From NCBI RefSeq assembly GCF_004022565.1, contig NZ_CP022987.1:930001-994000 (forward strand): DNA of 64,000 bases, given 5' to 3'. Position numbers and translations under genes: made by a program. The stretch is from Pollutimonas thiosulfatoxidans. Its GTDB lineage: Bacteria > Pseudomonadota > Gammaproteobacteria > Burkholderiales > Burkholderiaceae_B. Of this stretch, positions 7,587 through 15,601 are shown in pieces (position 1 is the first letter of the stretch; each line of letters opens with the position of its first letter). The notes beneath the pieces were generated by a model. That model saw only the letters and a program-made list of their open reading frames with translations, did no database searches and was not told where the DNA came from.

Positions 7587-9017
7587 ATGATGGCACGTCG
7601 TCCCGTGTCCCTGGCCCTGCGCCTGACGATATCCATCGGAGCAGTCATAACGGTGGTGCTTCTTACGTTTGGATGGATGGTCGAACGATCCATTAATAGC
7701 CACTTTGTTCAGCAGGATGTTGATGAACTTAATGCTGTTGTTCAATCTCTGGCGAAGTCACTTTCCGGACCGCCAGCCAGTCAAGAACCAAATGCGCTGA
7801 GGCAACAGTTGGCCGCGGCGATATCAGGTCACCATAATGCGCAGTTTCGCATTTCGGACCTTACCGGAAATGTGATTTACGCTACGCCTAATTCGAATCT
7901 TGATGGTTTTGCACGATTGGCTCCCATTACGGACACGATAGATCTTGACTCGGTAAAAATCTGGCGAGATAAGCGACAAACCTACAGAGGTGCTGTTGTG
8001 CAGCTCATGCAAAAGGGCTTTCCAGACGGAAAGCCCTTAACCATAGCGGTTGCCACCGAGATCAATTTCCATTTGCACTATCTTGAAAGCTTCCGTAGCT
8101 ACTTGAGAATTATTACGGTGGCGGCGTGCTTGGTTGCGATTTTGGCGACATGGTTTGCTGTTTATCAAGGCCATGCGCCAATTCGACGCATTAGCCAGGA
8201 AATCGGACGCATTAGATCAGATCAATTGCATATCCGACTCGCCCCTGAGACAGTACCAGTCGAATTGACCGAGTTAGCGATGTCGTTTAACGACATGCTC
8301 GAGCGAATTGAAGGGGTCTTTCGACGGCTCTCCAATTTTTCGGCTGATATCGCCCATGAACTGCGTACCCCGATCACCAATTTGAAGACACAAACGGAAG
8401 TTGCCCTATCCCAAGCACGTAGCATTGAGCAGTATCGCGAAATTCTGTATTCGAATCTGGAAGAGTACGAACGTATGGCCAAAATGGTCGCAGATATGCT
8501 GTTTTTGGCGCAAGCCGATAATAACCAGCTCAAACCTGAGCTGGTCAGTGTGAATCTGGCTGCGGAAGTGCAAGGTCTATTTGATTACTTCGAGGCATGG
8601 GCTGAAGAACGCTCTGTTTCATTGATACGCGAAGGACCAGTCTTACGTATTCAGGGCGATAGCTTGATGATACGCCGCGCCCTGACCAATCTTTTATCTA
8701 ATGCCATACGCTATACCCCTGAGGGGCGCGCAGTCACAGTTTCATTAGCAGTGAACAGCAACGATATGGTGATTATTTGTGTAAAAAACCCGGGACTAAT
8801 GATTAATTCCGAACATCTTCCCAGATTGTTTGACCGATTTTACCGCGCGGATCCTTCACGCCAACGTAAGGGCGACGGAGCCGGTTTAGGCCTAGCCATT
8901 GTCAAATCGATTATTGACACACATGGCGGCACCATTACTGCAAAAAATGAGGATGGGCAAATAGTTTTTGAGATCAAACTTCCTCGGGATCGAGATCGCG
9001 CGACTTACAACAGTTAA
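7587..9017 (+). CDS. copS: Copper sensor histidine kinase CopS
   Basis: 476 aa inner-membrane kinase. Transmembrane segments at about 12-32 and 174-194 flank a periplasmic sensor domain of about 140 residues, followed by a HAMP region. The dimerisation box with the phospho-accepting His is SADIAHELRTP (near 257), then an N box (LLSNAIRYT), F box (LFDRFYRAD) and G box (GAGLGLAIVKSI). It is the partner of CopR; heavy-metal sensor kinases of this CusS/CopS type detect periplasmic copper. The start ATG at 7587 immediately follows the copR stop, with a second ATG three bases on. Confidence 0.92.
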   Translation: MMARRPVSLALRLTISIGAVITVVLLTFGWMVERSINSHFVQQDVDELNAVVQSLAKSLSGPPASQEPNALRQQLAAAISGHHNAQFRISDLTGNVIYATPNSNLDGFARLAPITDTIDLDSVKIWRDKRQTYRGAVVQLMQKGFPDGKPLTIAVATEINFHLHYLESFRSYLRIITVAACLVAILATWFAVYQGHAPIRRISQEIGRIRSDQLHIRLAPETVPVELTELAMSFNDMLERIEGVFRRLSNFSADIAHELRTPITNLKTQTEVALSQARSIEQYREILYSNLEEYERMAKMVADMLFLAQADNNQLKPELVSVNLAAEVQGLFDYFEAWAEERSVSLIREGPVLRIQGDSLMIRRALTNLLSNAIRYTPEGRAVTVSLAVNSNDMVIICVKNPGLMINSEHLPRLFDRFYRADPSRQRKGDGAGLGLAIVKSIIDTHGGTITAKNEDGQIVFEIKLPRDRDRATYNS

Positions 9018-9076
9018 CTATTAAGTAAGTAGATCGACTGGCGGTTCTGAAAGGTAACTACGCACTGGGCGCTTTA

Positions 9077-9095
9077 GCGGCGACGTTATCGCCGC
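9077..9095. terminator. Hairpin between the convergent copS and DUF2933 genes
   Basis: GCGGCGA-CGTTA-TCGCCGC, a perfect 7-bp GC-rich stem with a 5-base loop. It lies between two converging gene ends (9017 and 9136) and may work in both directions, although no clear U-tract follows. Confidence 0.45.
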
Positions 9096-9135
9096 CTCCT
9101 CGGGCGGATAGTCACCGTTGCCAGCAGCAGCGATC

Positions 9136-9405
9136 TTATTTACCTTCGGTTGTTTCGTCGCGCTGCGTCAAATCTGGTTCGCTCGAATTGCCATGTTGGT
9201 GTCCGCCGTGCCCATGCATCAGATGTATCAGCGGACAGGCTGCAAGGAGTAAATAAGGCCACCAACCGGCGATATGCCCCCAATGCTCCCGCAGTAGGTA
9301 AAAACCCGTCACTAGGACGAGGGAAATCCAAGCCTTGGCCCCCGGACGCGCCCAAAACGAGGTAGATGGCCGCAGGTGCTCGGGGTCGGACGGATGATGG
9401 TTCAT
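9136..9405 (-). CDS. DUF2933 membrane protein (copy 2)
   Basis: 89 aa. Hydrophobic segment about 26-42, a short loop with HWGH, then a second span ending LLLAACPLIHLMHGHGGH, the characteristic DUF2933 core rich in His. The polar acidic tail is dispensable-looking. The ATG at 9405 is preferred because GGAG sits 10 bases upstream; an ATG at 9420 gives a 94-aa version without a clear ribosome site. It is downstream of the HMA gene (9505-9816) on the same strand and probably cotranscribed from the CueR-type promoter. Function unknown. Confidence 0.75.
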   Translation of the reverse strand: MNHHPSDPEHLRPSTSFWARPGAKAWISLVLVTGFYLLREHWGHIAGWWPYLLLAACPLIHLMHGHGGHQHGNSSEPDLTQRDETTEGK

Positions 9406-9504
9406 GTGTAGGATCTCCAATTGGGATGGCTGAGTCTAGTCTTTCTAGGATACGGGAGGCCATCAGCGTGTTCGGCGAAATATCGACCAACTACTTCGCC
9501 AGGC

Positions 9505-9816
9505 TCAGTGCCCGCAGCAGCATCCCCCGCGGTTTGCTCGAGGGTCGCTGCTAGAGCCCCCCGGGGCGGCTCCTTGAGTGCCTTCCACACTGACTGCGCT
9601 GCCGGTCAGCGGCTCAGAAGGGTAGCCCGCCGCCGCGAGAGCCTGTAGCAAGGCAGGTTGTACCGCAGCGATGTCGTCCACTTGGGCGCGCGCCATGCCC
9701 CGCGCAAGGTCCACCTCCGCGTTACGCACCCCAGGTATGCTGAGAAGTGTCCGGGTCACTCGGGCGACGCAGGCGCCGCAAGTCATTCCTGCTACCTTAA
9801 ATTCGATTTGTTCCAT
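9505..9816 (-). CDS. HMA-domain metal-binding protein with Cys-rich tail
   Basis: 103 aa. An N-terminal heavy-metal-associated domain (about 1-68) has the site GMTCGAC (residues 10-16); it is followed by a flexible Ser/Gly/Pro linker and a C-terminal CCCGH cluster that could add a second metal site. It resembles CopZ/MerP-like chaperones or a detached N-terminal domain of a P-type ATPase. ATG at 9816 follows AAGGAGT. A CueR-type promoter lies about 105-135 bases upstream, so Cu(I)-dependent induction is likely. Confidence 0.82.
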   Translation of the reverse strand: MEQIEFKVAGMTCGACVARVTRTLLSIPGVRNAEVDLARGMARAQVDDIAAVQPALLQALAAAGYPSEPLTGSAVSVEGTQGAAPGGSSSDPRANRGGCCCGH

Positions 9817-9919
9817 ACGTTACTCCTTAGGTGTCAATTCGATCCGAAGGGTAGGGTGAGCCGGTAGGTCGCCTCGGTTTCCTCTACCCGGCAGTCCCAC
9901 ATTGCGTTCTGCCAATAAC

Positions 9920-9950
9920 AAGATAAACCTTCCCATCGTGACAAGGTCAA
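9920..9950 (-). promoter_or_regulatory. CueR/MerR-type promoter of the HMA gene
   Basis: On the minus strand, -35 TTGACC (9950-9945) and -10 TATCTT (9925-9920) are 19 bp apart. The spacer dyad runs from ACCTT to GGAAGGT, very close to the E. coli copA (CueR) operator. The long spacer is the hallmark of MerR-family activation by DNA distortion. Confidence 0.75.
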
Positions 9951-9968
9951 GCAATATCGCTACCGATT

Positions 9969-10317
9969 CTATCCCGGTTCCGGATAGCGATCGATTTCGG
10001 CGCGCTCCAAGCCGGACAGCAGATAGAAACCATATTCCAGGAAAAACTAGCTAGTCGTGTGCAACTCACCGAAGTGCAGATCTACTTTCGACTCGAACAG
10101 CGTCGACCACGAGTGGCCAACCGTCGTGCGACAGTGGCTCGTCGGTTGGGAGGCGCTTCTGAAGCCATCCTGAGAACAGGTAAAGCGTCAGTGGGAAGCC
10201 ATACATTTCCACGAACAAAGCTACAACGAATGCCGTAAACGCCTTGAATGTTCGCCAGTCTCGCCCGGTGGTCGGTTTGAAAAAACCGAAAGCGGAGGTC
10301 GCAGAGTAGAGAATCAC
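9969..10317 (-). pseudogene. Decayed copy of the membrane methyltransferase gene
   Basis: Reading leftward from 10317, the frame matches the N-terminal half of the intact gene at 11205-11867: FKAFTAFVVALFVEMYGFPL here against FGMFSAFVVALFAEMYGFPL there. After LSHDG the match continues in another frame (GHSWSTLFES, DLHFGEL), then meets an in-frame TAG (near 10033) and goes on as YGFYLLSGLE before ending at 9969. One frameshift, one stop and loss of the C-terminal catalytic half make it non-functional. Confidence 0.7.
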
Positions 10318-10453
10318 CAGTGACTATAGCCCGTAGGCCGATTCAGCACGGTTAAAACGAGGACAAACGGGCTTCACCAAGCCGTGAATAAGCGCTTTGA
10401 TGCTTGAGCTGTTCGTGGAAGTCCACCCCAAACGAGTGGTTCTGTTTGCTGTG

Positions 10454-10469
10454 ATTACAAAAATGTAAT
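10454..10469. promoter_or_regulatory. CopR-type box heading the DUF2933-ATPase-phosphoketolase operon
   Basis: ATTACA-AAAA-TGTAAT, a perfect core with 4-base spacer. It lies about 130 bases before the first possible start (10591), the same spacing as the copR box. No other promoter-like element or terminator is obvious between it and acetate kinase at 21658. Confidence 0.7.
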
Positions 10470-10590
10470 TGTGGAGTCATCGGATTGAAAGGGGCGCTTA
10501 GATATATTGAAACCGTTGTTCAGTGCAATTCAGTCCATACCGCGCCGGGCTTACCGGATTTCAACTTCGAACTAATTAGGAGATGTGCGC

Positions 10591-10926
10591 ATGAAACGAC
10601 TAACCGAGTGGGTCGTTTCAACGTCGGGCATCTCGAGAAAGATTAAGAAAAGCGGTACGTACTTGAGCCGCCGTTACTTCGGATCGCACGAGGGAGCGGG
10701 GAAGTATGACCCACATGGCTCAAGCCGGTTTCGACCGTGCGAACCCAGTGTGCGCGCACGAACCGCCAGTCTAGGCGATGAAGACCCGAGGCGCATCCGG
10801 GCTAAACGCAATGAAATTGCTACAAATGTAAGCCTTACGTCGATATCGACTCCTTCCAAAACTGCTCGCCATCCCGGCGCCATTCGCAGAGGGCACTTCC
10901 ATGTCTATCAACCACACCTCGCCTAA
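10591..10926 (+). CDS. Uncertain 111-aa ORF at the head of the operon
   Basis: ATG at 10591 has AGGAG 8 bases upstream and follows the copper box at the expected distance, which argues for translation. The protein (starts MKRLTEWVVS) is basic, Arg/Ser/Pro-rich, has no membrane span and no metal motif, and its last 26 bases overlap the DUF2933 gene. I recognise no family. The composition after residue 45 looks like random coding of a GC-rich stretch. It may be a leader, a degraded gene or spurious. Confidence 0.3.
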   Translation: MKRLTEWVVSTSGISRKIKKSGTYLSRRYFGSHEGAGKYDPHGSSRFRPCEPSVRARTASLGDEDPRRIRAKRNEIATNVSLTSISTPSKTARHPGAIRRGHFHVYQPHLA

Positions 10927-11203
10927 GCGCCGGCGCTGGACTCTCTGGGTCTTCCTAGCGCTGGCAGCGTTTTACCTAATTGCGGAGCACCGTGCTCATC
11001 TCGCGGGATCGCTGCGCTGGTTGCCGTTGGGCCTTCTACTGCTGTGTCCCTTAATGCATAAGTTCATGCACGGCGGTCATGGTGACCACGGTCGTGATGA
11101 TGACGAGAACAAAGCGGATCGCCCGCCCGATGGCGGACATGCCAGTATGCGCGATAGCGCTTCATCGAAGGACAGCTCCGATACATCTTCAGGAAGGCAC
11201 TGA
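10901..11203 (+). CDS. DUF2933 membrane protein (copy 3)
   Basis: 100 aa. Hydrophobic segments about 13-27 and 38-52 with the core LLLLCPLMHKFMHGGHGDH, then a long acidic/polar His-containing tail (about 60-100). ATG at 10901 has GAGGG 8 bases upstream. It is followed one base after its stop by the methyltransferase gene, indicating an operon. Copies 1-3 share the CPLMH-type signature but differ in their tails; the role is unknown, though metal binding by the His/Met patch is plausible. Confidence 0.75.
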   Translation: MSINHTSPKRRRWTLWVFLALAAFYLIAEHRAHLAGSLRWLPLGLLLLCPLMHKFMHGGHGDHGRDDDENKADRPPDGGHASMRDSASSKDSSDTSSGRH

Positions 11204-11204
11204 C

Positions 11205-11867
11205 ATGCATGAATCTCAAGGCGAATATGGCCTATGGCTCCTTGCCGCCATTAACGCAGCATTCTTTATCTTCTTCGCTTGGAGCTTTTATAAGCCGTTG
11301 ACCCGATGGGATTGGCGGGGGTTTGGGATGTTCTCGGCGTTTGTCGTGGCGTTGTTTGCTGAGATGTACGGGTTTCCGCTCACGCTTTACCTGCTGTCCG
11401 GCTGGCTGAGCGCGACCTATCCACAAGTAGACTGGCTCAGCCATGACGCAGGGCACTTGCTTGAAATGTGGTTCGGATGGCGCGCCAACCCGCATTTTGG
11501 GCCGTTTCATTTGGCGAGTTTCGTGCTGATGGGCGGTGGGTTCTGGCTGCTGGCGTCTGCCTGGCCGATCTTGTACCAGGCACAGCGCGAGGGTCGGGTC
11601 GCGCGGGAGGGCATCTACGCACGCATCCGCCATCCGCAATACGTGGCATTTGCCCTAGTGCTGACTGGATTCTTACTACAGTGGCCGACGTTGATCACGA
11701 TTATCTTCTACCCCGTGCTGCTGTGGGCCTATGCGCGGTTGGCTCGGCGTGAGGAGCGCGACAGTTTGGCTCGTTTTGGCGACGATTACGCCCGCTACAT
11801 GCGCGAGGTGCCCGCATTCCTGCCTCGACGCCGGCGAGCTCATGATTCACACGAAGGGGAACTTTGA
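11205..11867 (+). CDS. Isoprenylcysteine O-methyltransferase-like membrane protein
   Basis: 220 aa integral membrane protein with about five hydrophobic segments. The C-terminal half has the ICMT/PEMT pattern: GIYARIRHPQYVAF (S-adenosylmethionine-binding RHPxY motif) and later EERDSLARFGDDYARYMREVP, the conserved E/RxY region. Bacterial members of this family methylate unknown lipids or small molecules and occur repeatedly in heavy-metal islands. ATG at 11205 is one base past the DUF2933 stop; the stop overlaps the ATPase start. A decayed copy lies at 9969-10317 on the other strand. Confidence 0.78.
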   Translation: MHESQGEYGLWLLAAINAAFFIFFAWSFYKPLTRWDWRGFGMFSAFVVALFAEMYGFPLTLYLLSGWLSATYPQVDWLSHDAGHLLEMWFGWRANPHFGPFHLASFVLMGGGFWLLASAWPILYQAQREGRVAREGIYARIRHPQYVAFALVLTGFLLQWPTLITIIFYPVLLWAYARLARREERDSLARFGDDYARYMREVPAFLPRRRRAHDSHEGEL

Positions 11868-14224
11868 TGCCTGTCCATAAAACAGCTGCGAGGACGCGCA
11901 CTTGGCCTATTGGCGGCATGGTGAGCGCCGGATGCGCGCGCACCCTAGAGAAAGTAATCGCGGCCGTACCAGGCGTCACCGCAGTATCCGCCAACTACGC
12001 CAATGCGAGCCTGCAAGTGTCCTTCGATCCTACTAGTCTCTCGACCGGGGCGGTCGCCGCCGCGATCAGGAAATGCGGATTCGATTGTGAGGCGGTGGGG
12101 CAAGATGCCGAGCCGACGCCAGAAGTTGGGCGTAAGCAGCCGCACAGCGCGCATGCGGAGGCCCATGACGCGCACGCCGGCATGCACCATGGAAACGATT
12201 TGCATGCCGCAGCCCGCGATATGCGCCGCCGCTTTCTGGTCGCGCTCGCCTTTGCGATCCCGGTATTCCTATGGTCGCCGATGGGCATGACGGAACCGCC
12301 GCCCGTTCCTTTCGGTCTGCGAGAGAATGTCTGGCTATTCCTGCTGGCGACCGGCGCGGTGCTGTATCCCGGGTGGCCATTCTTCGCCGCCGCGGTTCGC
12401 TCGCTGCGGCGCGGCGTTCTCGATATGGCGGTGCTGGTGCTACTGAGCGTCGGCACCGGCTACGGGTTTAGTATAGCTTCAACGTTTCTCTTCGACGGTC
12501 CCAACTTTTTCGAGGCGTCCGCCGTCCTGCTCACTTTTGTCCTGCTAGGTCACTGGCTCGAGATGCGGGCCCGCGCCGGTGCTTCGGATGCGATGAAGGC
12601 CCTGCTGAAGCTCTCACCGCCGCGCGCCGTCGTGCGACGCAGCGGTCAAGAGATTGAGATGGCGACCGCGGAGGTGTTGATCGGTGACCTAGTGGTCGTG
12701 CGCCCGGGTGCAAAAGTCCCTGTTGACGGGGTTGTGACGGAAGGCAGCTCCCAGGTCGATGAGTCGATGCTGACCGGAGAATCCATGCCTGTGCGCAAGG
12801 ATCCAGGCGCACTCGTGGTCGCTGGGTCGATCAACAAGAGTGGCGCGTTTACCTACAGCGCCACCAAAATCGGCAGTGACACCGCGCTCGCACAGATCAT
12901 CAAACTTGTGCAGGACGCACAGAATTCCAAGGCGCCCGCCCAGTTGCTCGCCGACCGCGCCTCGCAATGGCTCGTGCTTGCAGCCATCGTGATCGGCTTG
13001 GGGACGTTCGCCGTGTGGTTCTGGTGGTTGGGCCAGCCGTTGCTCTTTGCTCTCACGCTCACGATTACGGTTTTTGTAATTGCTTGTCCGGACGCTCTTG
13101 GATTGGCGACACCCATGGCGATTATGATTGGGACGGGGTTAGGTGCCCGCCACGGCATCCTTTTTAAGCATGCGGAATCCATCGAAAAGAGCGCCCGGCT
13201 GGACGTCGTGATTTTCGACAAGACCGGCACTTTGACCGTGGGCGCGCCGGAAGTCGTCGAGATGGCCATCGCGGCGGATTGGACGCAGGAACGGCTGCTT
13301 GCGGTCGCCGCTGCTGTGGAAGCGCACTCCGAGCATCCCCTGGCACAGGCCATCCTCAAGCGTGCCGGTCCGATATCAGAACGTGCTGTGGCCTTCACCA
13401 ACATCGATGGGCAAGGCGCCATGGGCATGGTCGACGAGGTGCAGGTGTTGCTTGGCAACCGCCTGCTCATGGTGGAACATGGTATCGACCTTCGCGTCTT
13501 GGAAGTCGACGCGCAGCGTCTAACCGGCGCAGGTCGCACGGTAATCTTTACCGCTGTCGGTGGTCAGCTCGTAGGCCTTATTGCAATTGCTGACGCGATC
13601 CGTGAGACCTCGCGCGCGGCAATCGATGAGCTGCACCGGCGCAGCATAAAGGTCGCCATGATCACTGGCGACAACCGGCCGACCGCCGAGCGCGTGGCTC
13701 GAGATCTCGGGATCGATATCGTGCTGGCTGATGTGTTGCCTGGGGGCAAGGCCGACGAAGTCAAAAAGCTGCAAGCGCAGGGTCTCAAGGTCGGCATGGT
13801 CGGCGACGGCATCAACGACGCCCCGGCACTTACGCAGGCCGACGTCGGCTTTGCAATCGGCGCCGGTACGGACGTGGCTATCGACAGCGCGGACATCGTC
13901 CTGATGCGCAGCGATCCGCACGACGTTGTCCGAGCGATTACCGTAGCCCGAGCGACGCTGCGTAAGATGCACCAGAACCTGGCCTGGGCGGTCGGCTACA
14001 ACGTGTTCGCCTTTCCGTTGGCAGCCGGCGTGCTGTACCCCTTTACGCTGTCACCCGAGGTTGCTGCTCTTTCGATGTCGGGTAGTTCAGTCATCGTGGC
14101 TCTCAACGCGCTGCTGCTACGGCGGGTCCGGCTGGCTCCGCGTAGTGCCGCCGCAACATCCTCTTCCTCATCTCTCAACGCTGCGGGCTCGCCGCTCGCC
14201 CCTGATCGGAGCACTCATGAATAA
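11867..14224 (+). CDS. P1B-type metal ATPase with CPD motif and degenerate HMA domain
   Basis: 785 aa. The N-terminal HMA domain has GMVSAGC: the first metal Cys of GMxCxxC is Ser20, only Cys23 remains. A His-rich linker (about 90-120) follows. Catalytic motifs are intact: TGES, DKTGTLT (Asp451), SEHPLAQ, GDGINDAP; TM7 YN and TM8 MSGSS match Cu+ ATPases. The intramembrane motif is Cys407-Pro408-Asp409 instead of CPC, an unusual variant that may change metal preference or transport. ATG at 11867 follows GAAGGGGA and overlaps the upstream stop. A TTG at 11864 is an unlikely alternative. Copper or a related soft metal is the likely substrate, but this is uncertain. Confidence 0.85.
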   Translation: MPVHKTAARTRTWPIGGMVSAGCARTLEKVIAAVPGVTAVSANYANASLQVSFDPTSLSTGAVAAAIRKCGFDCEAVGQDAEPTPEVGRKQPHSAHAEAHDAHAGMHHGNDLHAAARDMRRRFLVALAFAIPVFLWSPMGMTEPPPVPFGLRENVWLFLLATGAVLYPGWPFFAAAVRSLRRGVLDMAVLVLLSVGTGYGFSIASTFLFDGPNFFEASAVLLTFVLLGHWLEMRARAGASDAMKALLKLSPPRAVVRRSGQEIEMATAEVLIGDLVVVRPGAKVPVDGVVTEGSSQVDESMLTGESMPVRKDPGALVVAGSINKSGAFTYSATKIGSDTALAQIIKLVQDAQNSKAPAQLLADRASQWLVLAAIVIGLGTFAVWFWWLGQPLLFALTLTITVFVIACPDALGLATPMAIMIGTGLGARHGILFKHAESIEKSARLDVVIFDKTGTLTVGAPEVVEMAIAADWTQERLLAVAAAVEAHSEHPLAQAILKRAGPISERAVAFTNIDGQGAMGMVDEVQVLLGNRLLMVEHGIDLRVLEVDAQRLTGAGRTVIFTAVGGQLVGLIAIADAIRETSRAAIDELHRRSIKVAMITGDNRPTAERVARDLGIDIVLADVLPGGKADEVKKLQAQGLKVGMVGDGINDAPALTQADVGFAIGAGTDVAIDSADIVLMRSDPHDVVRAITVARATLRKMHQNLAWAVGYNVFAFPLAAGVLYPFTLSPEVAALSMSGSSVIVALNALLLRRVRLAPRSAAATSSSSSLNAAGSPLAPDRSTHE

Positions 14225-15601
14225 CAATATTGGACCTACTCTGCAGTTTCTAGGCGCAGCAGGTACTGTGACTGGTTCCCGGTATCTTGTGGAAGCCAAT
14301 GGGCGCCGCGTGCTCGTGGACTGTGGTCTGTTCCAAGGCTACAAGCAGTTGCGTGATCGCAACTGGGCACCGTTTCCCGTCGACCCCACATCAATCGACG
14401 CCCTAGTACTTACCCATGCTCACTTGGACCATTCGGGATACGTGCCTGCACTGGTTAAACAAGGTTTTCGTGGCCGTATCCACTGCACCAATGCGACTGT
14501 AGCCCTGTGCGGTCTATTACTCCCGGACAGCGGGCACTTGCTCGAAGAGGCGGCGCAATACGCGGCGCGCAAAGGCTTTTCCAAGCACAAGGAGCCCCTC
14601 CCGCTCTATACCGAGCGCGACGCGAGGCAAAGCCTGCGCCAGCTGCAAGGACACGCCTACGAGCTCGATATCGAGGTCGCACCCGGCATCCAGGCCCGAT
14701 TCCACCCAGCTGGCCACATTCTGGGCGCCGCCCATATCAGCCTGGATGTGCAAGGCCGACGCCTGCACTTTAGCGGTGACTTAGGGCGGCAACACGAATC
14801 GCTCATGAATCCCCCCTCACCGCTTCCCGGCTGTGACGTATTGGTCTGCGAATCCACGTATGGCAATCGAGCACATGTAAACGTGGATCAGGAAGCGGAG
14901 CTTGGGCCTATCGTGCGTCGAGTGGCTGCCCGCGGGGGGTAATTGTCATACCTGCCTTTGCTGTGGGTCGCGCGCAGGCGCTGATGCTTCACTTGGCGCG
15001 GCTGCGGCAGCGGGGCGAGATCCCATCGTTGCCGGTCTACCTTGACAGCCCAATGGCAGTGAATGCGACCCGACACTACCACGCGCATCACGCCGAACAC
15101 CACGTATCCGACGAGGACTGCCAGCGCATGTACGAGCTGGCGACTTTCGTCAACAGCGTCGACGAATCGAAAGCGCTTGACCGACGCCGTGTGCCGATGA
15201 TTATTATCTCGGCCAGCGGCATGGCCACCGGTGGTCGCGTGCTGCACCATATCGAGGCCTTCGGATCTGATTACCGAAACGCGATCCTGCTGTCGGGTTA
15301 TCAGGCAGGCGGCACGCGAGGCGCCGCACTTGCCGCGGGCGTCCGCACACTGCGTATGTTCGGTCGCGACGTTCCTATTCGCGCCGAAGTGGTGCAGCTG
15401 CAGGGATTTTCTGGCCATGCCGACGCCACCGAACTGCTGGACTGGATGCGGACTGCGCCTTCGGCACCGCACATGGTGTACGTCACCCATGGCGAACCGG
15501 ATGCTGCCGACACGCTGCGGATCAGCATTCAGCGAGAACTAGGCTGGCAAGCGCGTGTGCCGGAACACCTGGAACGCGTGGAGCTGGAGGCAGCGCGATG
15601 A
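14217..15601 (+). pseudogene. Beta-CASP metallo-beta-lactamase RNase-like gene with a -1 frameshift
   Basis: Two frames together encode a full-length MBL/beta-CASP protein of about 460 aa. Part one (14217-14942) has LTHAHLDHSGY, PAGHILGAAH and SGDLG. Part two (open from 14939 to 15601) has DSPMAVNAT, SASGMATGGRVLHH, GYQAGGTRG and FSGHAD. The break is at a run of six G (14934-14939): one extra G would join them as RGGVIVIPAFAVGR. Beta-CASP enzymes cleave RNA. It overlaps the ATPase by 8 bases and the next gene by 4, so it was built into this operon. It may be a true mutation, slippage-corrected, or a sequencing error. Confidence 0.8.

Noticed and set aside
13068..13084. ATTACG...TGTAAT, resembling a CopR-type box
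   Set aside because: It lies inside the ATPase coding sequence, the spacer is wrong and one half is mismatched; it encodes conserved membrane residues before the CPD motif.
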